Shown here one piece after another: positions 46,801 through 60,170 of a DNA stretch of 64,000 nucleotides. Made by a program: the position numbers and the translations under genes. The notes under the pieces are model-generated. The model did not search any database. It saw nothing but the letters and a program-made list of their open reading frames with translations, and had not been told where the DNA came from. The stretch's first letter is position 1. Each line of letters begins with the position of its first letter. This stretch comes from Leptodontidium sp. MPI-SDFR-AT-0119 (taxonomy: Eukaryota; Ascomycota; Leotiomycetes; Helotiales; Leptodontidiaceae), in the NCBI GenBank assembly GCA_020726505.1, contig JAHLEZ010000011.1:1674001-1738000 (forward strand), read 5' to 3'.

Positions 46801-47700
46801 TATTCGTAAACTAATAGTTAAATAAAACGTTAAAATCAAAATTTAAAAATATATCTCCGCGCCTTTTATAGAATATCCCAGAAAAATTAGGCAACTAAAC
46901 TATTATTTACGGAGTTTACGTATAATAATTCTTTATATTAGTCCTTATAAATAACTCCTTTTTATATATATTACGGTTATAAACCGGTAATACTATAAAA
47001 CCCTAAAAACAAGATTTAAAGAGGAGATATACTAGCTACTTAAAACAAAATAAAGTTACTAAACAAACAAAGGGCTAAACTTATAAAAGCCTAGAGTCGT
47101 ACGTAATAAAGTCAGGAAGTATATTATAATACTTGACACTTAGAGAAGTACTTTTAAATTAAACAATAACTAATACTAAATACTAAAAACATATAATTAA
47201 AGACTAAAAAACTATTACTAAAATACATTAGTTTATTCTAAATCATTAAATACGTAAGTAATACAGCGTATATCTTAAAGTTACTAAGTTTATATAAAAG
47301 ACTATATCTAATATTCTACGTCTTATTACTAGAAGAATATATAGCGCGAGTTAGTAACAAACTAGGGAGTTTCCCCCTCGAAGAGCTTCCGGAGCTAAGC
47401 GATAAAGACGACTTATAAAAGTAAAAAGTCAAAGGCATCTTTACGCACAAGTAAATTAAAAGAAGCAAAACCAGGCAATACTTAATTAAATAAAAGGACT
47501 TTTTAAAAGATTATAATACTTAGCTCTTAATATACCTAAATTTAAAAAATACTAAGGAAACCCTAGACGTATATAATAAAAATTATAAGTTAAAAAGTCA
47601 AATACTAGTTATAAAGAGGCGCAAAACCTCTAGGCAACTTACGGGGAAATCTAGTAAACCTCGACACAAGGTTAAGAGGCTAAGAAAACACTACCGCTTA
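43840..47700 (+). pseudogene. Ty3/gypsy chromovirus pol: protease, RT, RNase H, integrase, chromodomain, RIP-degraded
   Basis: Order of recognisable parts on the plus strand: a protease-like region near 43840-44030; reverse transcriptase about 44470-45060 (YRLNKVTIKNRHPLLL, FTALDLRDIYYCIKI, NEALVGLINYFVVVYLN); RNase H about 45180-45720 (KMTSTKRNYTTYNKELLVIV); integrase about 46255-47110 (FEILIDFITRLPPYKDLYNS, RAFYRIPQKN, FTEFTYNNSLYQS); and a chromodomain about 47455-47580 (KDFLKDYNTQLLIYLNLKNT). This order and the terminal chromodomain define a Ty3/gypsy chromovirus. The frame is cut by dozens of TAA/TAG codons. At the RT active site the two Asp codons now read AAT AAT (44855-44860), so the copy is dead. 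Confidence 0.82.
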
Positions 47701-48216
47701 TAAATAAAAACACTCTTTCCTTATATTTTCTCACAAAGGTTTTCTAAGGTTTTATTAAGGCTTCTAATATAGACTCGGTAATAATGTGAAAAACATAACA
47801 AAATCGCGAAAAATAAGAATATTATAATATATAATTAATAATATAAAAGGCAGAGAAAAGTTTTATTTTAGTTACGAAGTAATAATATAACGCTATTGTA
47901 AAGTACTTAAGGCATAAGGTATTTACTTTACAAAAACAAATTATTAAAAAACCCCCCAAAAACTCTAAAGTAAACTAAACCCGACCCGTAAGTGTTATTA
48001 AGTAATAAAGTACTATAAAATATCTCCTAAGATAGCTTTAGTTATATTATTAAAAGTAATATTACCTTAGTATAATATTAATATATATTAGCTACGAGGA
48101 GGTTACGGATAACTTACTATAACTATTATAACTTCGCGGTATATTCGAATTTCTACTACGAGTTCCTTTAGTAGTTTGTGTAAGATTTAATTAGACTTAG
48201 AGGCGAAAGTAATAAT
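47701..48216. other. AT-rich degraded repeat, 3' flank of gypsy element
   Basis: No reading frame or LTR recognised. This sequence continues beyond the copia insertion at about 55788-56019. Confidence 0.35.
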
Positions 48217-48221
48217 ATACG

Positions 48222-48478
48222 TGTTAGTCCACAGGTCCCTACATAAGTATACTTCGGTCTGGAAAAGGTAGTGCGGGTCAAAGTCAGGGGTCAGAGCCTA
48301 GCCGGACTAGTTCCGGTGGAGATTTAGTAGTGTTTCGTAGTATATAGTTTAGCTCTCCTCGCACTCTCTTCGAATATACACAGATTTTTGAATTATATAT
48401 TTATTACTCTATCGCTATACTCGCATTAAAATATATTCACACATACGGCGTAATACATAAACCGGTACTATATTAACA
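48222..48478 (+). repeat. 5' LTR of copia element
   Basis: Starts TGTTAGTC and ends TTAACA; same length as the 3' LTR. It differs from it at about 26 positions, all transitions by my alignment. CTAATTAG follows directly, as it does after the LTR of the next copia element, and probably belongs to the primer-binding region. Confidence 0.88.
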
Positions 48479-51400
48479 CTAATTAGTAGTAAGCTTATAT
48501 CGTCAACCTTACTATAAATAAAAAAGGTCTCAGGCTATAAAGTAGATTCTAGGCTTTAACTTAAGGACTACTTCACTATATTTTCCTTAAAAGGCATTTT
48601 ACCTTTTTTAAATCGTGGAGGGAAGGTAACTTCTTTCTTAAGACTCGACTAAGACGATTACACGTTAGAGAAGAGCTATTACAATACGACAATTACTTTA
48701 CAAAGACTATTAATTTAATATCCTTAAATCTAAAACTTTAGACTTTTAAGAAACTTATCCGGGAACTCACTAAATCACTTATAAATCGTATTTAATACAA
48801 TAGCGGATACTTTAAACTGTACGTCAGAGCTAGAGTTAACTCTAAAAACATTTAATAACACGGCTATACTAAGAGAAACGCTAAATCTTAGTCTAGCTTT
48901 TATAAGAAATACGACGATATACTCGCGGAAGTTCTGTGAGTCCTTCTATAACGGCCGTATTAAAGGAGAGTTCCTTTTCTAAGACTTTTAAGAGTATTTT
49001 AAGGGTTAGACGGCAAAGAAGTTCAAATTAATTAAAGTTATAGAACGCACATACCTTAGGGACGACTTATAAGCCTTTAGTATATTTATACGACGATAAA
49101 GGGGGACGAGGACAACAGAGACTTTAGTAGAGGTAATACAAGCTAAAGAAAATTTATAACTAGAGGACTAAATAGAAATACAAATTCGGAACTACCCCGA
49201 ATCAGTACCGAATCACATCTAGGAATTAGTCTCTCGCCTACTACTGCCATTTCTAATAACACTTCAATAAAATCAATCCCTGATATCTCTACAACACTAA
49301 CTAGAGGTAGTCATCTATTCCGTAAAGGAAAACACTCCTTCAAAAAGGTTAAGAGTAAAGTTTATAAAGACAATTCAATTATTAAGATCACCTAAGATTT
49401 CCCTTACTAAAGGAGATAAAGTTAAGGATCTATATAATATAACCCCCCTACTTATAGTCTTAAAGAAGGAGTTCTTATTTACTCCTAAGAGGGATCCCCT
49501 AAGTAATCTCTACTTATAAAGATTAAATAACCACGTGTTACTAAATCTTACACTAACGCTAGTAATATACTCACGAGACAAGTCATTATTATTATTTGAG
49601 GTTCCTAAGACTACTGAATTATATACGAAGCCGATTCGGCTATTATAGTATATTATAGATCTATTGACCTTAGACTAGGCAAAATCGTTAGTAAACTTTA
49701 TTAAGATATACACTAAGGAGCTCTAATATAGTAGAGACAAAGACTACTTAAATAAAAAGCTCCACATCTTCGCCGACTTATATTAGAAAATATCAGTTAA
49801 GACTAAGGTCTAGAATTAAGCCTTTCCGTCAATACTACGAGACGAGGCTAGTTTGTATTATTACTAGTACTTCTAAAATAAGGGGTACTTATTTAATAAG
49901 CTTATTAAGACGACTCGCGAACACTTTAAGACAAAGGAGAGAGTTAATAAGTTCCTTAGCCGGTGGTTTAGTCTGACTTTCTCGTTATTTCAAGAGGAGC
50001 TTTACTAGACGGGAAAACTAGTACTAACTTAATTAAAGAACTTCGCCAAGGAATTACAGAGTATTTAACTTAGCCTAAAAGACGACAATATATAGAATAA
50101 CAAGACGCTCCGCGATAAGCTTGTATAAGGAGTATTAGGGAACCCCCTCTTTAAGATAGCCTTGTTTTAAGTACCTCTTACCTTCCTTATATTAATAAAT
50201 AGTCTTTACTCCGCCGTCGGCGTTAAAGTAACTTATAACTCGGGATCGAGGGTAAGTAAGTACTACGGATTATATATAAATCGCCACTAATCCTATGTCA
50301 TAGATAAGGCAACTTATTACTCTAACTATAGAATGAAATTTTCAAATAAAAACAAACGTAGAAACAAATTCCAGCTTATATTAGGCTACATAGGCTGTAT
50401 TATTTATAAGAAGATAAATTACTATAATAGTCGCCACTCTAACGAAAAGTAAGTAGCGTCAAAGGCACAATACTTCGTGGCGCGTAAGACTAAAAGAGTA
50501 AAGGCCACAAATAAAACCTTTAGAAGCTACTTAACTTATATTAAGGGGATTGACCCCAATTTAGACTAGAACTAGACTATATTTAGATACTATTTAAGAA
50601 GTCACTAAGATATAGATTTAAACACTTTAATAAATATTAACAATTCTTTAGAGAGTTCCGACGATAATAATAATAATAATACTATAAACTTCACGACTAT
50701 ATTTATAATAAGTGAGGCACAATATAATATACGAGAAGTCATAAGGTAACTTAAGGAGAGGAAGGCTACTCACATCTTAGAAAGCAAAATCAAGAGACTC
50801 GCTCCTAGTAAGGCCTATATAACGTAATAAACAAATAGATTCTTTTAAAGACTATTAATTAATATAAGGGTATTTAATAAAAACATGGGAGAGATCACTT
50901 AGTTACGAGCTTTATAGCGAATTCAAGATGTCAAGTTTAACACTAATTAGGCAGGCCAGAACTAAATCACATTTAGTACTAGTTCGTGACTGTCTCTAGG
51001 AGTTGTTACAGTTAATACTCTAGCTAGAGAAATAGACTTCTAAATTGTAGACGTAGATATCCTATTTCTAGTTTGTTTATAACAACTAAATACACTAAAT
51101 ACGTAATATAATAACTTATATAACGTTTTGATTTAAGGCGACAAAAAGCACTTAATTATACAGAAATATAAGCATCTATAACTACTTTTAAATTAACATC
51201 GTCAATTACTAGACACTTCGACCGGAACAATAAATATATACCACTTGACTAAGTCAGAAATACGTCGGCTTTATAAGCGTTTCAGACACCCTTCAGTAAG
51301 ACGTCTTTAGCACCTACTAAATCAAGCTAGCCATAAGTATGACTCAGAAGTCATATTAAGGGTTAAAGAGATGTGTAAGTATTGCCAGAAACATATAAAT

Positions 51401-54035
51401 ACTCCACATAAATTCCGCTTTAAGTTATAAGACGACGTCGACTTTAATTATATAGTCTACGTTAATATCGTAATATTTAAAGAACAATATACCCTCTATA
51501 TAGTAGACGAGGGTAACGGGTTTTAGTACAGCGAAACTACTCCGAAAGGCCCCTAATTCCGCTACGGCTCGGGCTACCTTTAACGCATTCAAGTCAATAT
51601 AAATTAATATATACTTTAGACCTCCAGATTTCGTCGTGTATAACTATAACACTAATTTCAATTTTAAGGAGTTTCGGAGTACACTTAATCTATAGGTAGT
51701 ACCCCTAAGCTAGTACTTATTAAGGCACACTATTTAATTAGCAAAGTTAAGCGATACTACCGCCTATTACGCCGTACTTATAAAATCGTTACAAAAGAGC
51801 ACCCTAAGTTAAGTGACAAAGACCGACTACAAATAGTAGTAAAAGTAATAAACGATATAACTAGACTTAATAAGTTCATTCTTACACTACTTGTTTTTGG
51901 CGTATACCTTAAAATAATAGAGTTAAACCCCCTAAATCCGTTAGTTAAATAACGTGCGGCTATAATTAAGAAAGCTATAAAGAAAGTACGGAAAATTCAT
52001 ATTACGCGCAAAGTTAACGATATATTAACTATACGAAACGGCCCTAGAACCACTCATATTTATAATCTCTACCTTAATAATCAAGTTTTAGTATATTAAG
52101 AAGGTAAAGAATAAACAAGACCTTACGATTTCTTAAGTATTAAGGGAGAATTATATAAGATTAATATAAGAAATAAGAGAATACGTACGTTCCGATCGAC
52201 TATAGTTCGTCCCTTTAAGACAGACACCTTTAGCGTTAAATAACAAAAAGAAAACTTACTAGAGGATATTTATAAGTAATATCTAAGATCCTTAATTAGA
52301 AATACTACCGAAATAGTACTAAATCCACCCCAAATCACTGTCTAAATTCCATTTATAAAACACTTACTAGATTTATTAATTATTAATAATAATTACGATA
52401 CTAAAGTGTTTATAATTAAGAAAGAAACAAGGGACTAAGAGCTATTTATTAAACTTCGCGCTAAAGAGAAGATTATAGCGCTTAAACTATTATTTTAATA
52501 ATCCCGAAGGACGAAATATAAAGTACTTATTAAAAGGGGTGTTTTTATACCTATCTATAAAGACGACCTTAGAGTAAGAGGCTACTACATCTTTAAGTCA
52601 AGAATAGTAGACGAGGTCAAAGGCAAGGAGACGTTAACTCTATATAAGAAGTCAAGGTTAATAATTCAATATTTCAATAACAAAAAAAAGAGAGAGATTT
52701 TGACTTAGTCTCTAATAATTTAACGATTTAACTAATAGTTACTTATATTTTTAGCTACTATTATCAAGCACCTAAATCGCCTCTAAAACTAGTCCAAATC
52801 TTATCTAGTTATTAGGGACATTACTTAAGCTTACGTCTAAGTAAAGACAAGGCTTCTTTAAGACATTTTTATATAGTCACCGAAAGAGATCACAAGAGAT
52901 TTCCCTCTTAACACGATATTTATAGTAATATTACTATTATACGGTATACTTAAGTCCAGAAACTATTAGTTTAATACGTACTATAAACATTATATAAAGA
53001 ACTTACAAATAAAGACATTAATATACGACTTATACTTACTAATTAATACTAAGGAAAGCTATGACTTTAGTATCATAAGAATATAAACAAACGACACGTT
53101 AATTCTAAGAAATAAAGACTTCTTAATAAGAGAGTAAGACGAGGTCACTAAGGCCAGTTTTCTGACGAAGCTAATACGGGTACTACTCCCTACTAAAACT
53201 ATTACGTTTAATAAGTACACTATCTCTATAGACGGGGACAGCCTCTATATATCTCAAAAGGGTTAAGGAGTAAGGCTAAAACTAATTAACATAAGAAAAG
53301 AGGACTATAAGAAGGCCTATAAAGAGTAACGAGCTTGTGCGGCCTATCTTACTACTATTTATTAGCCGGAAGTAACGTTTAATCTCTTAGTTGTAGCGTA
53401 ACACTAAGATCCGACAGAAGACAACGTTAAGGCCTTAAACTTACGCCTTAAATAATAAATAGATAATTTAGAGAAAGGACTCTAATACGTACTAGTTAAC
53501 TTATAGTCTACGAAAGTTTACGTTTTTATAAACGATTCTTTTACTAATAATAAAGACCTAAGTTCACAAATAGGTTTTATATTAATAATTAATACTGAAA
53601 CAGTAAGGGATACGCAATTTACCTTAACTAGTAATATCGTATATACTAGCTCAACAAAGTGTAAGAGAGTAACTCGTGTAGTGCTCACATCGGAGCTATA
53701 TATTATAGTAACTAGTATTAATATATTAATTTCCCTTAATACGACTATTAATATAATAACTAATAAGCTTAACATCTCACGTCTTCTTATTGTTATTTAT
53801 ACGGATTCTTTGTCCCTTTATGAATATATTATTAAGCTTAATACGACGAAAGAGAAGCGCCTAATAATCAATATTATAGCCATTCGTTAATTATACGAGC
53901 GTAGAGAGCTAATAGAGGTTCGATAGATTAATAGCACTAATAATCCTGCTGACGCTATAACGAAGAGTACTCCGAATAAGGCTCTTCGGGATTTTATTAA
54001 CACTAACATCCTCATTATTAAGATAAAGGGTTAAG
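48479..54035 (+). pseudogene. Copia gag-pol polyprotein, RIP-degraded
   Basis: The gag region (about 48.5-50.7 kb) is only dimly readable. The GAG-pre-integrase zinc region lies at about 51.24-51.45 kb (RRLYKRFRHPSVRRL, CKYCQKH, then RFKL). The RT region lies at about 52.6-53.2 kb (KKKREILT, LLLYGIL; the expected Asp pair reads Asn-Asp in a QTND-type motif near 53089-53094). RNase H is the best preserved part, 53490-54030 (FINDSFTNNKDLSSQIGFIL, SSTKCKRVTRVVLTSELY, YTDSLSLYEYIIKLNTTKEK, NPADAITKSTPNKAL). Interrupting stops are TAA/TAG. Not functional. Confidence 0.8.
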
Positions 54036-54339
54036 TTCAATAGTTAACTAAAGTTAATTCGGACTAATAATAAAGGGGTTTCTTACACTCGTTGATTTTT
54101 TTATATATTTCCTTACAACTCTTATTTATTAATTTATCACTTACGATTATTTTTATATTTAATTAATTTACGAAGTCAAAAACACACTCGATTTAGTTCT
54201 AAATACTCTTTAATTCAAAGTACTAACGGGCGGCCTTGTGACGACACTTTAATAAAGATAAATTACTAGTTTTACTATAAGGGGCTACTCCCGTATAGTA
54301 ATATAAAGAAAGTGCCGCCACGAAGGACTTACTACAAAG

Positions 54340-55095
54340 CTAATCCGAAACAGGGCCAAATCCCTTACGTATATATATTAAGAAGAAGTTCTTCCTCTTC
54401 CCCCTCCTCCTCCCTCGCGTTATAGCGGCGACTTTGGCGGAGACGCTTAGTGAGAGTATCGTCCTCACCGCCGTCCTCCTTACTACGCTTAATAGCGACA
54501 AAGGAGACAACAGTAAAGAGCTAATTTAAGACTAATACTGTCTCTTATAATATAAAGCGTTAATACTTAAGAGCCTTAATATTAAAAAGAAATAAGGGGG
54601 TTAACTTATTACTTGCGAGTTAGCTAAGCCAGCGATTTCCTGGCGTATAGTGCGCGTTTCTTTTAATAACGCTAGCGACAACTCCCTAATAGTCTTTAGT
54701 ACGCTAATAACGGCGACTAATAATATTAAATTAATTAATTTAACAGTAATAACGATAACTTCTTTATCTTTCGCCTCGAGGGCGGTAACTAAATAAAGGT
54801 ACTCTTTAATAATAAACTACGGAATCTATTATATATTAATAACCGTACATCTAAAGTACTTTCGGCGATGATTTAAATATAATTCAAAATAAGGAAAAGA
54901 AATAGAAATACTTACTAAGTTATACCGGGACTTCTTCTTTATATAATATATGTATTTCTTACTCTTAAGATTATTAAAGGCATATTCGTAGAATAGATTC
55001 TTTGCGAAGAGGCGGACGCACTAAATGTAGTATTTGTAATAGGCGAGGTCGAGCGCTCCTGTGAGTATTAGTGTAAGTACTGTTTTAGTTAACAT
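54340..55095 (-). pseudogene. Antisense reading frame between copia pol and 3' LTR
   Basis: On the minus strand, the ATG at 55095 opens MLTKTVLTLILTGALDLAYY and the same frame runs to about 54340. It is broken only by TAA/TAG codons (about eight in 250 codons, no TGA), the same damage pattern as the real TE genes. Protein-like segments include NLFYEYAFNNLKSKK, YFELYLNHRRKYFRC, KTIRELSLALLKETRTIRQE and IAGLANSQVIS. I do not recognise the family. It could be an accessory gene of the element or a nested insertion. Confidence 0.45.
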
Positions 55096-55525
55096 ATTGT
55101 TTCCTTATTAAACTATCTCCGAAAAGTATATTTACTTTTAGCTTATCTATTTAATTTAATATAGTCTTCTTAGAAATATCAGTTTTTGAGCTATATCAAG
55201 CGAATTTAAGAGATCGAAAGGTAATATACGTATAGTAATTATATATGTGTTTATTAAAGAGACTCTAAACCTTTAGGGAAAGGCGACACATATATATCTA
55301 TCACGTCGTACAATACTAAGGATTCCTATTATTACTAGTTCTCGCTTAACTTCACTATTACGCCCTACTATATTCGGACCCCTTTCGGGGCACTTTCGAG
55401 ACACTATCGAGCCGGAATTAGACGCTATTAGATACTCTATTATTTTATCTATTATTTCTTATATATTACTTATTATTTACTTCTATATATATTAGAAATA
55501 GTTTTTCTAAAAGAAGTTTTGCCAG

Positions 55526-55782
55526 TGTTAGTCTATAAGTCCTTATATAAGTATACTTCGGTCTAGAAAAGGTAGTGCGGGTTAAAGTCAGGGGTCAGAG
55601 CCTAACCGGACTAGTTCCGGTAAAGATTCGGTAGTGTTTCGTAGTATATAGTTTAGCTCTCCTCGCACTCTCTTCGAATATATACAGATTTTTGAACTAT
55701 ATATTTATTACTCTATCGCCATACTCGTATTAGAATATATTCACACATGCGGCGTGGTACATGAACCGGTACTGCACCGACA
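55526..55782 (+). repeat. 3' LTR of copia element
   Basis: Starts TGTTAGTC and ends ACCGACA; 257 bp. It keeps C or G at many sites where the 5' copy has T or A, and the reverse at others, so each copy was mutated independently. Confidence 0.88.
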
Positions 55783-55787
55783 ATACG

Positions 55788-56019
55788 CGTTCTTAAACTT
55801 AGTTATATTATTAATTAAGCGCACTATTCCCTTATAAAACTTACGGAATTTCTAAGATTTCGTTAATATATCGCCGGTAAATCGCTAGGGGAATAAGACT
55901 TACCTTAAGGGCACTTTCTAAAGGGGAAACCTAGTTAAAATCTTTCTTATTAAGCTTAAGGGTAACGCGCGAAGAAGAGTCGGTTATATTATACTCTAAG
56001 AGCTAAGTAAAAAAGTTCT
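55788..56019. other. Degraded repeat between two copia elements
   Basis: Continuation of the target sequence interrupted by the first copia element. No gene recognised. Confidence 0.35.
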
Positions 56020-56308
56020 TGTGTAAATAATGATATTCACGTAATCGGCGTATTACGTGAATACAGAGGACGGGCAAAAACAGGGGTTACAGGACATGAA
56101 GAGGAGCACTCGACACTAGCTAATTCGGGACTAGCCCACGATAAGAGCCTCTTATATAGAGTTCTCTTCGACACCTTAGAGTAACTTCTTAGACTTCACT
56201 AAATACATATATACAACTATAGACTTTTATACTGTGTATTGAAGCCTCAAACGATTAACTAAGTTGTTACTTATTGCGGGAGCTCTAAGTAACATAGTAC
56301 AATCAACA
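56020..56308 (+). repeat. 5' LTR of second copia element
   Basis: TGTGTAAATA to AATCAACA. It contains a perfect 10 bp palindrome, TTCACGTAAT (56036-56045) and ATTACGTGAA (56052-56061), with a 6-nt loop near the U3 start. No second copy was found in the window; the call rests on TG..CA ends and the shared downstream CTAATTAG. Confidence 0.55.
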
Positions 56309-59300
56309 CTAATTAGCTTACAAATTAAAGCACTTAAATCGCGCTATTTCGCTAGAACAGTAAAAGGAGAGAGTTATTAAGAACACTACGAAGGTAGTAC
56401 TTTAAACCTACTACTACGACAGCTTTACGCAAGAATCGGGAGATACTATATTAACTGAATTCGTAAAAAGACCGACTATAAGTCTAGCTAAACGATTTCT
56501 ACTACTTCACGCGGGCACCGGGATAATACCGTATTAATAGTCTTACGGAATCAAACACAGAACAATAAAAGGCAAAAATAACACTTATAACTCTCTAATA
56601 TAACTAAGAAACAACCACGAATAGAGCGTGACAATTAAATTAATTAATATACGCGACGCGCGATATTCGACTTCGAATTCGATACCCGACATCTGATATC
56701 CACCCCCACCCCACCATAATACTTCAAAAGACCTCCACCCTTACACAACTACGATATACTAAACTCTAACTACTTAAATATAGCCCGATTACGTTATAAT
56801 TCAAACAACTTTAAAAACGTACTACTATTTAACGAATCACTCGATTGACCTCTATTAGAATACGACAGACCCCCTAGTAAACCACCTTTAGAGAACAATA
56901 GATTACTTAGTAATAATATGTTCTATTAACTATAGTTAAGAGAAGGCTCTTAAGCTAAAGACTTTTACGAGCTACTTAAGAAAAAGAAGGGAAATAAATA
57001 TTCGCTACTTGTATTAACCGAGCGCGACTACTCCGACTTCGACGATCGCATCTAGAGATATTTCGACGGATAATACGATGACGAAGACCTGCGAATGGAA
57101 TTCTAAGACGACTTTATTAAATAAAGCTTACAATTATAAAGCGTTATACGCAAGGGTAAACTTAATAAGATAGTTAGAGTACTAAGATTAAGAGGAGTCA
57201 ACGTTAATACGACATAACCGCTAACACAAGCTTTATAGGAATATCAAACGAAAGAGGACTTACTAATATAAGAAGACGATGAGATAGTAGCTATATAAGA
57301 AGACCTTCTTCCTTTTAAGTCAGTATACTTTAATTTTCGTCTCAAAAAGATAAAGAAAGCTAATTATATATCGCCTAACTAAAGTACTTCTTAAAAGTCA
57401 CTAGAGAACGATAATAATTAATAGGCGCAACTACTAAAGGTTTACTATAGCTCTTCACTAGTACGCAAGGACACAACGACTCAAATTCGACCTCGATATT
57501 AAGAGACACTAAGTCCGCGACTTTTATATTAAGAGACACGTAAGCCGCGACTTTTAAATCTAGTACTAGAACAATAAAACACAACACTTCTAAGGAATTA
57601 ACGCCCCCTGCCCCGTACTGACTAACTAAAGTATTTAAACACACGTACTTACTAAGAGGAGCTGTTCCCTTGATAACAACGACAAAGCGACGTAGAACTA
57701 CCGTATAGGGAGCAGCGGGAACTAAGTTAACAACAGACTCAATAATACCCCAATGTGTAATAACAATAGTAAACTAACGAGTATTATAATAAGCTACTGT
57801 TACTACTACTTATATAAGGATATAGAGGGCTTAGACAAAAGCTAGTATAACTAGAGAAAATATATCGTACAGAAGACAAATATACTAACACCAGGAACAT
57901 GTTTAGTATTAAGCTTAATATCTTCTACGATTATTATATAAGAGCCGACATAAGTAGAGACGACTATACGAAGGCCTTTCTAACGATACTATGAGGAGAC
58001 GTATAGACGTATTACTATAACACCTTAATATATCTTAAGGAGACATTTACGTATATATTAAAGGCTATTTCCTACCACTTTAAAGATACGAGCTTTAAAC
58101 GTGCGAATCTAACTAAATAGAACCTAGTTAACCTCAAGGTATACAAGCAAAAGACTCTAGAGAAGAGCCTTATAGAATACTTTACGCAAATACTAAACGA
58201 CCTTGCGCATATACGCCATAGCCTTATATACGACCTCTAAAGCAACAACTTCATATATAGTAAGCTTATATAAGTATACTAAGACTTACTTAAATACTAA
58301 AACACTTGTTCCGCACCACTTACGACGCTTACGGAGCTAATTAATTCACTTAAGAGCTCTGTTCAGACATACGAACACGTTTACGGCTCCGTGAGTACGA
58401 CCGAAACCTTCTTTACAGACCGCGAGTATTATTACCGACTAAAGGATAAGACTTACGGCAAACTAAGCTATAGTAGACACAAACAAAGACTTAAGAAACG
58501 ATATATTATATATAAGAAGCCGGGCTATTAGTTAATAGAGTATTTACAACACGAATAAGACGCCGTAAAAGAGGCATAAAAACGCTAGAATAGTACTAAA
58601 TTCAACGGCAAGTTTAAAAAAGGTTTTAACAAGAGATTCTAATAGTTTATTGTCGATTATAAAGGAACACAAGAGGAGTATTACGATTAATTCTTCGCCG
58701 ATAATATTACCTTTAGCGGCAGCGACACATCCACGTCATGTGACTCGAGTAGAGACTCACCGGAAGTACTATTCTATAGAGAAATTACACAAGAAGAGGC
58801 TGAGATTATAACTATAGAGCTTACAAACTAGGCCTTACTATATATTAGGCTAAGAAAGTAAAAGACACTAGAACCACCTACGGAACTAATATAAACACGA
58901 TATAATTCACGTGATTTCTATAATATCTTAATCGATATAAGCGCAGCTCGCAGATTAATAGTAGGCTATAACTAGTACTTAGCTTATAATAAGCTGTACC
59001 TTACAGAAATTAACGAATCTATGACGATTAGCGTCAAATTCGGCATCGGCGACGCTACTTCTATTAGTTTTATTAACATTAATACACTAGTAAGAAAGCT
59101 CCGATTTCACGTCTTCTATATAAGGACTCTATTCTTACTTTCCCTTGCCGATATAGATAGAAATAAGCTCTACTTTAATAACCTAACGAATACACTTTAT
59201 AAAGAAGACGAATAGAGAGAAGTACTAATTATTTAACGATTTAGACACCCCTAGCTTCTTTAGGACGAATTACTTTATACTTTTTTTACGGAATTAATTA

Positions 59301-60170
59301 AATAGAACGAATATTACCTTATAGAGCCAGAGATACGCCGCCTTTATAGGCGCTTCGGCCACTTGTTAGTAGAACGCCTTTAGAAGCTTCTTAATAGAGT
59401 AGGCTATAATATTAATATAGATACGCTAAAGTATATAACTAAGTATTATAAAGAATACTAAAAGCACGGCAAATCACTTAACAGATTCCGCTTCACATTA
59501 AAAGACGATACTAACTTCAATTACTACGTTTTTATTAATATCGCTACAATCGACGGCACTAATATAATATATATAATAAACTAATTAACACGCTTCTAGG
59601 CTAGACGATAGCTTAAGAATACGATAGTAAAACACGTATAAGAGAAGATTAAGGAATACTAGATTAATACGTACTTAAGACTACTAGATATACTTATACA
59701 CGATTAAGGACTTTAATTTGTTAATAGCGAATTTAATTAATACGCTACTTCCCTAGGAATTACGACAAAACCTGTACTTATAGAAGCCCACCATTTTATC
59801 GGTCAAGTAGAGCGCTACTATACCATCTTAAAGCGTATTTACGACATAGTTAGATCAGAATTACTAGGCTTGTCAAAAGAGAGCGCACTATAAACAGCCC
59901 TTAAGGCAATTAACGACATAGTAAGACCGGACGGCCTAGTACTGACATTACTCGTATTTGGCGCCTTCCCTCGTATAACAATAAACGATACTCTATTAAA
60001 GACCGTATTAAAGAGAGCCGCCGTATATAAGAAGGCTATAGTAGAGGTTCGTAAGCTTTATGCGTAATCACAGGTCGACAAAGCATTATATACCCGTAAT
60101 AGACCGAGTATAGTGACCGTTAAGGACTTACCGCTTTAGTCTTTATGTCGTGCAAGAGCACGCCTAGAGG
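56020..60170 (+). mobile_element. Second Ty1/copia element, 3' part not found
   Basis: Starts with a 289 bp LTR (56020-56308), followed by CTAATTAG as in the first copia element. The gag region is at about 57.85-58.65 kb (NLVNLKVYKQKTLEKSLIEY, then FTDREYYYRLKDKTYGKL). Protease-like sequence surrounds 58.9-59.2 kb. The pre-integrase and integrase region is at about 59.3-60.1 kb (LYRRFGHLLVERL, RFRFTLKDDTNFNYYVF, FVNSEFN, VERYYTILKRIYDIVRSELL). Stops are TAA/TAG. No RT, RNase H or 3' LTR follows in this orientation, so the element is truncated or interrupted near 60.17 kb. Confidence 0.72.

Larger units (their letters stand above)
48217..55787 (+). mobile_element. Complete Ty1/copia LTR retrotransposon with 5 bp target duplication
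   Basis: Two 257 bp LTRs (48222-48478 and 55526-55782) bound a 7.56 kb element. ATACG occurs immediately outside both ends (48217-48221 and 55783-55787), a clear target-site duplication. Plus-strand remnants run gag, integrase, RT, RNase H, which is the copia order. A purine-rich stretch (AAAAGAAG) lies just before the 3' LTR. The element is inserted into AT-rich repeat DNA downstream of the gypsy element. Confidence 0.9.

Noticed and set aside
53518..53775. 85-codon minus-strand frame
   Set aside because: It lies opposite the copia RNase H, whose plus-strand motifs are clear.
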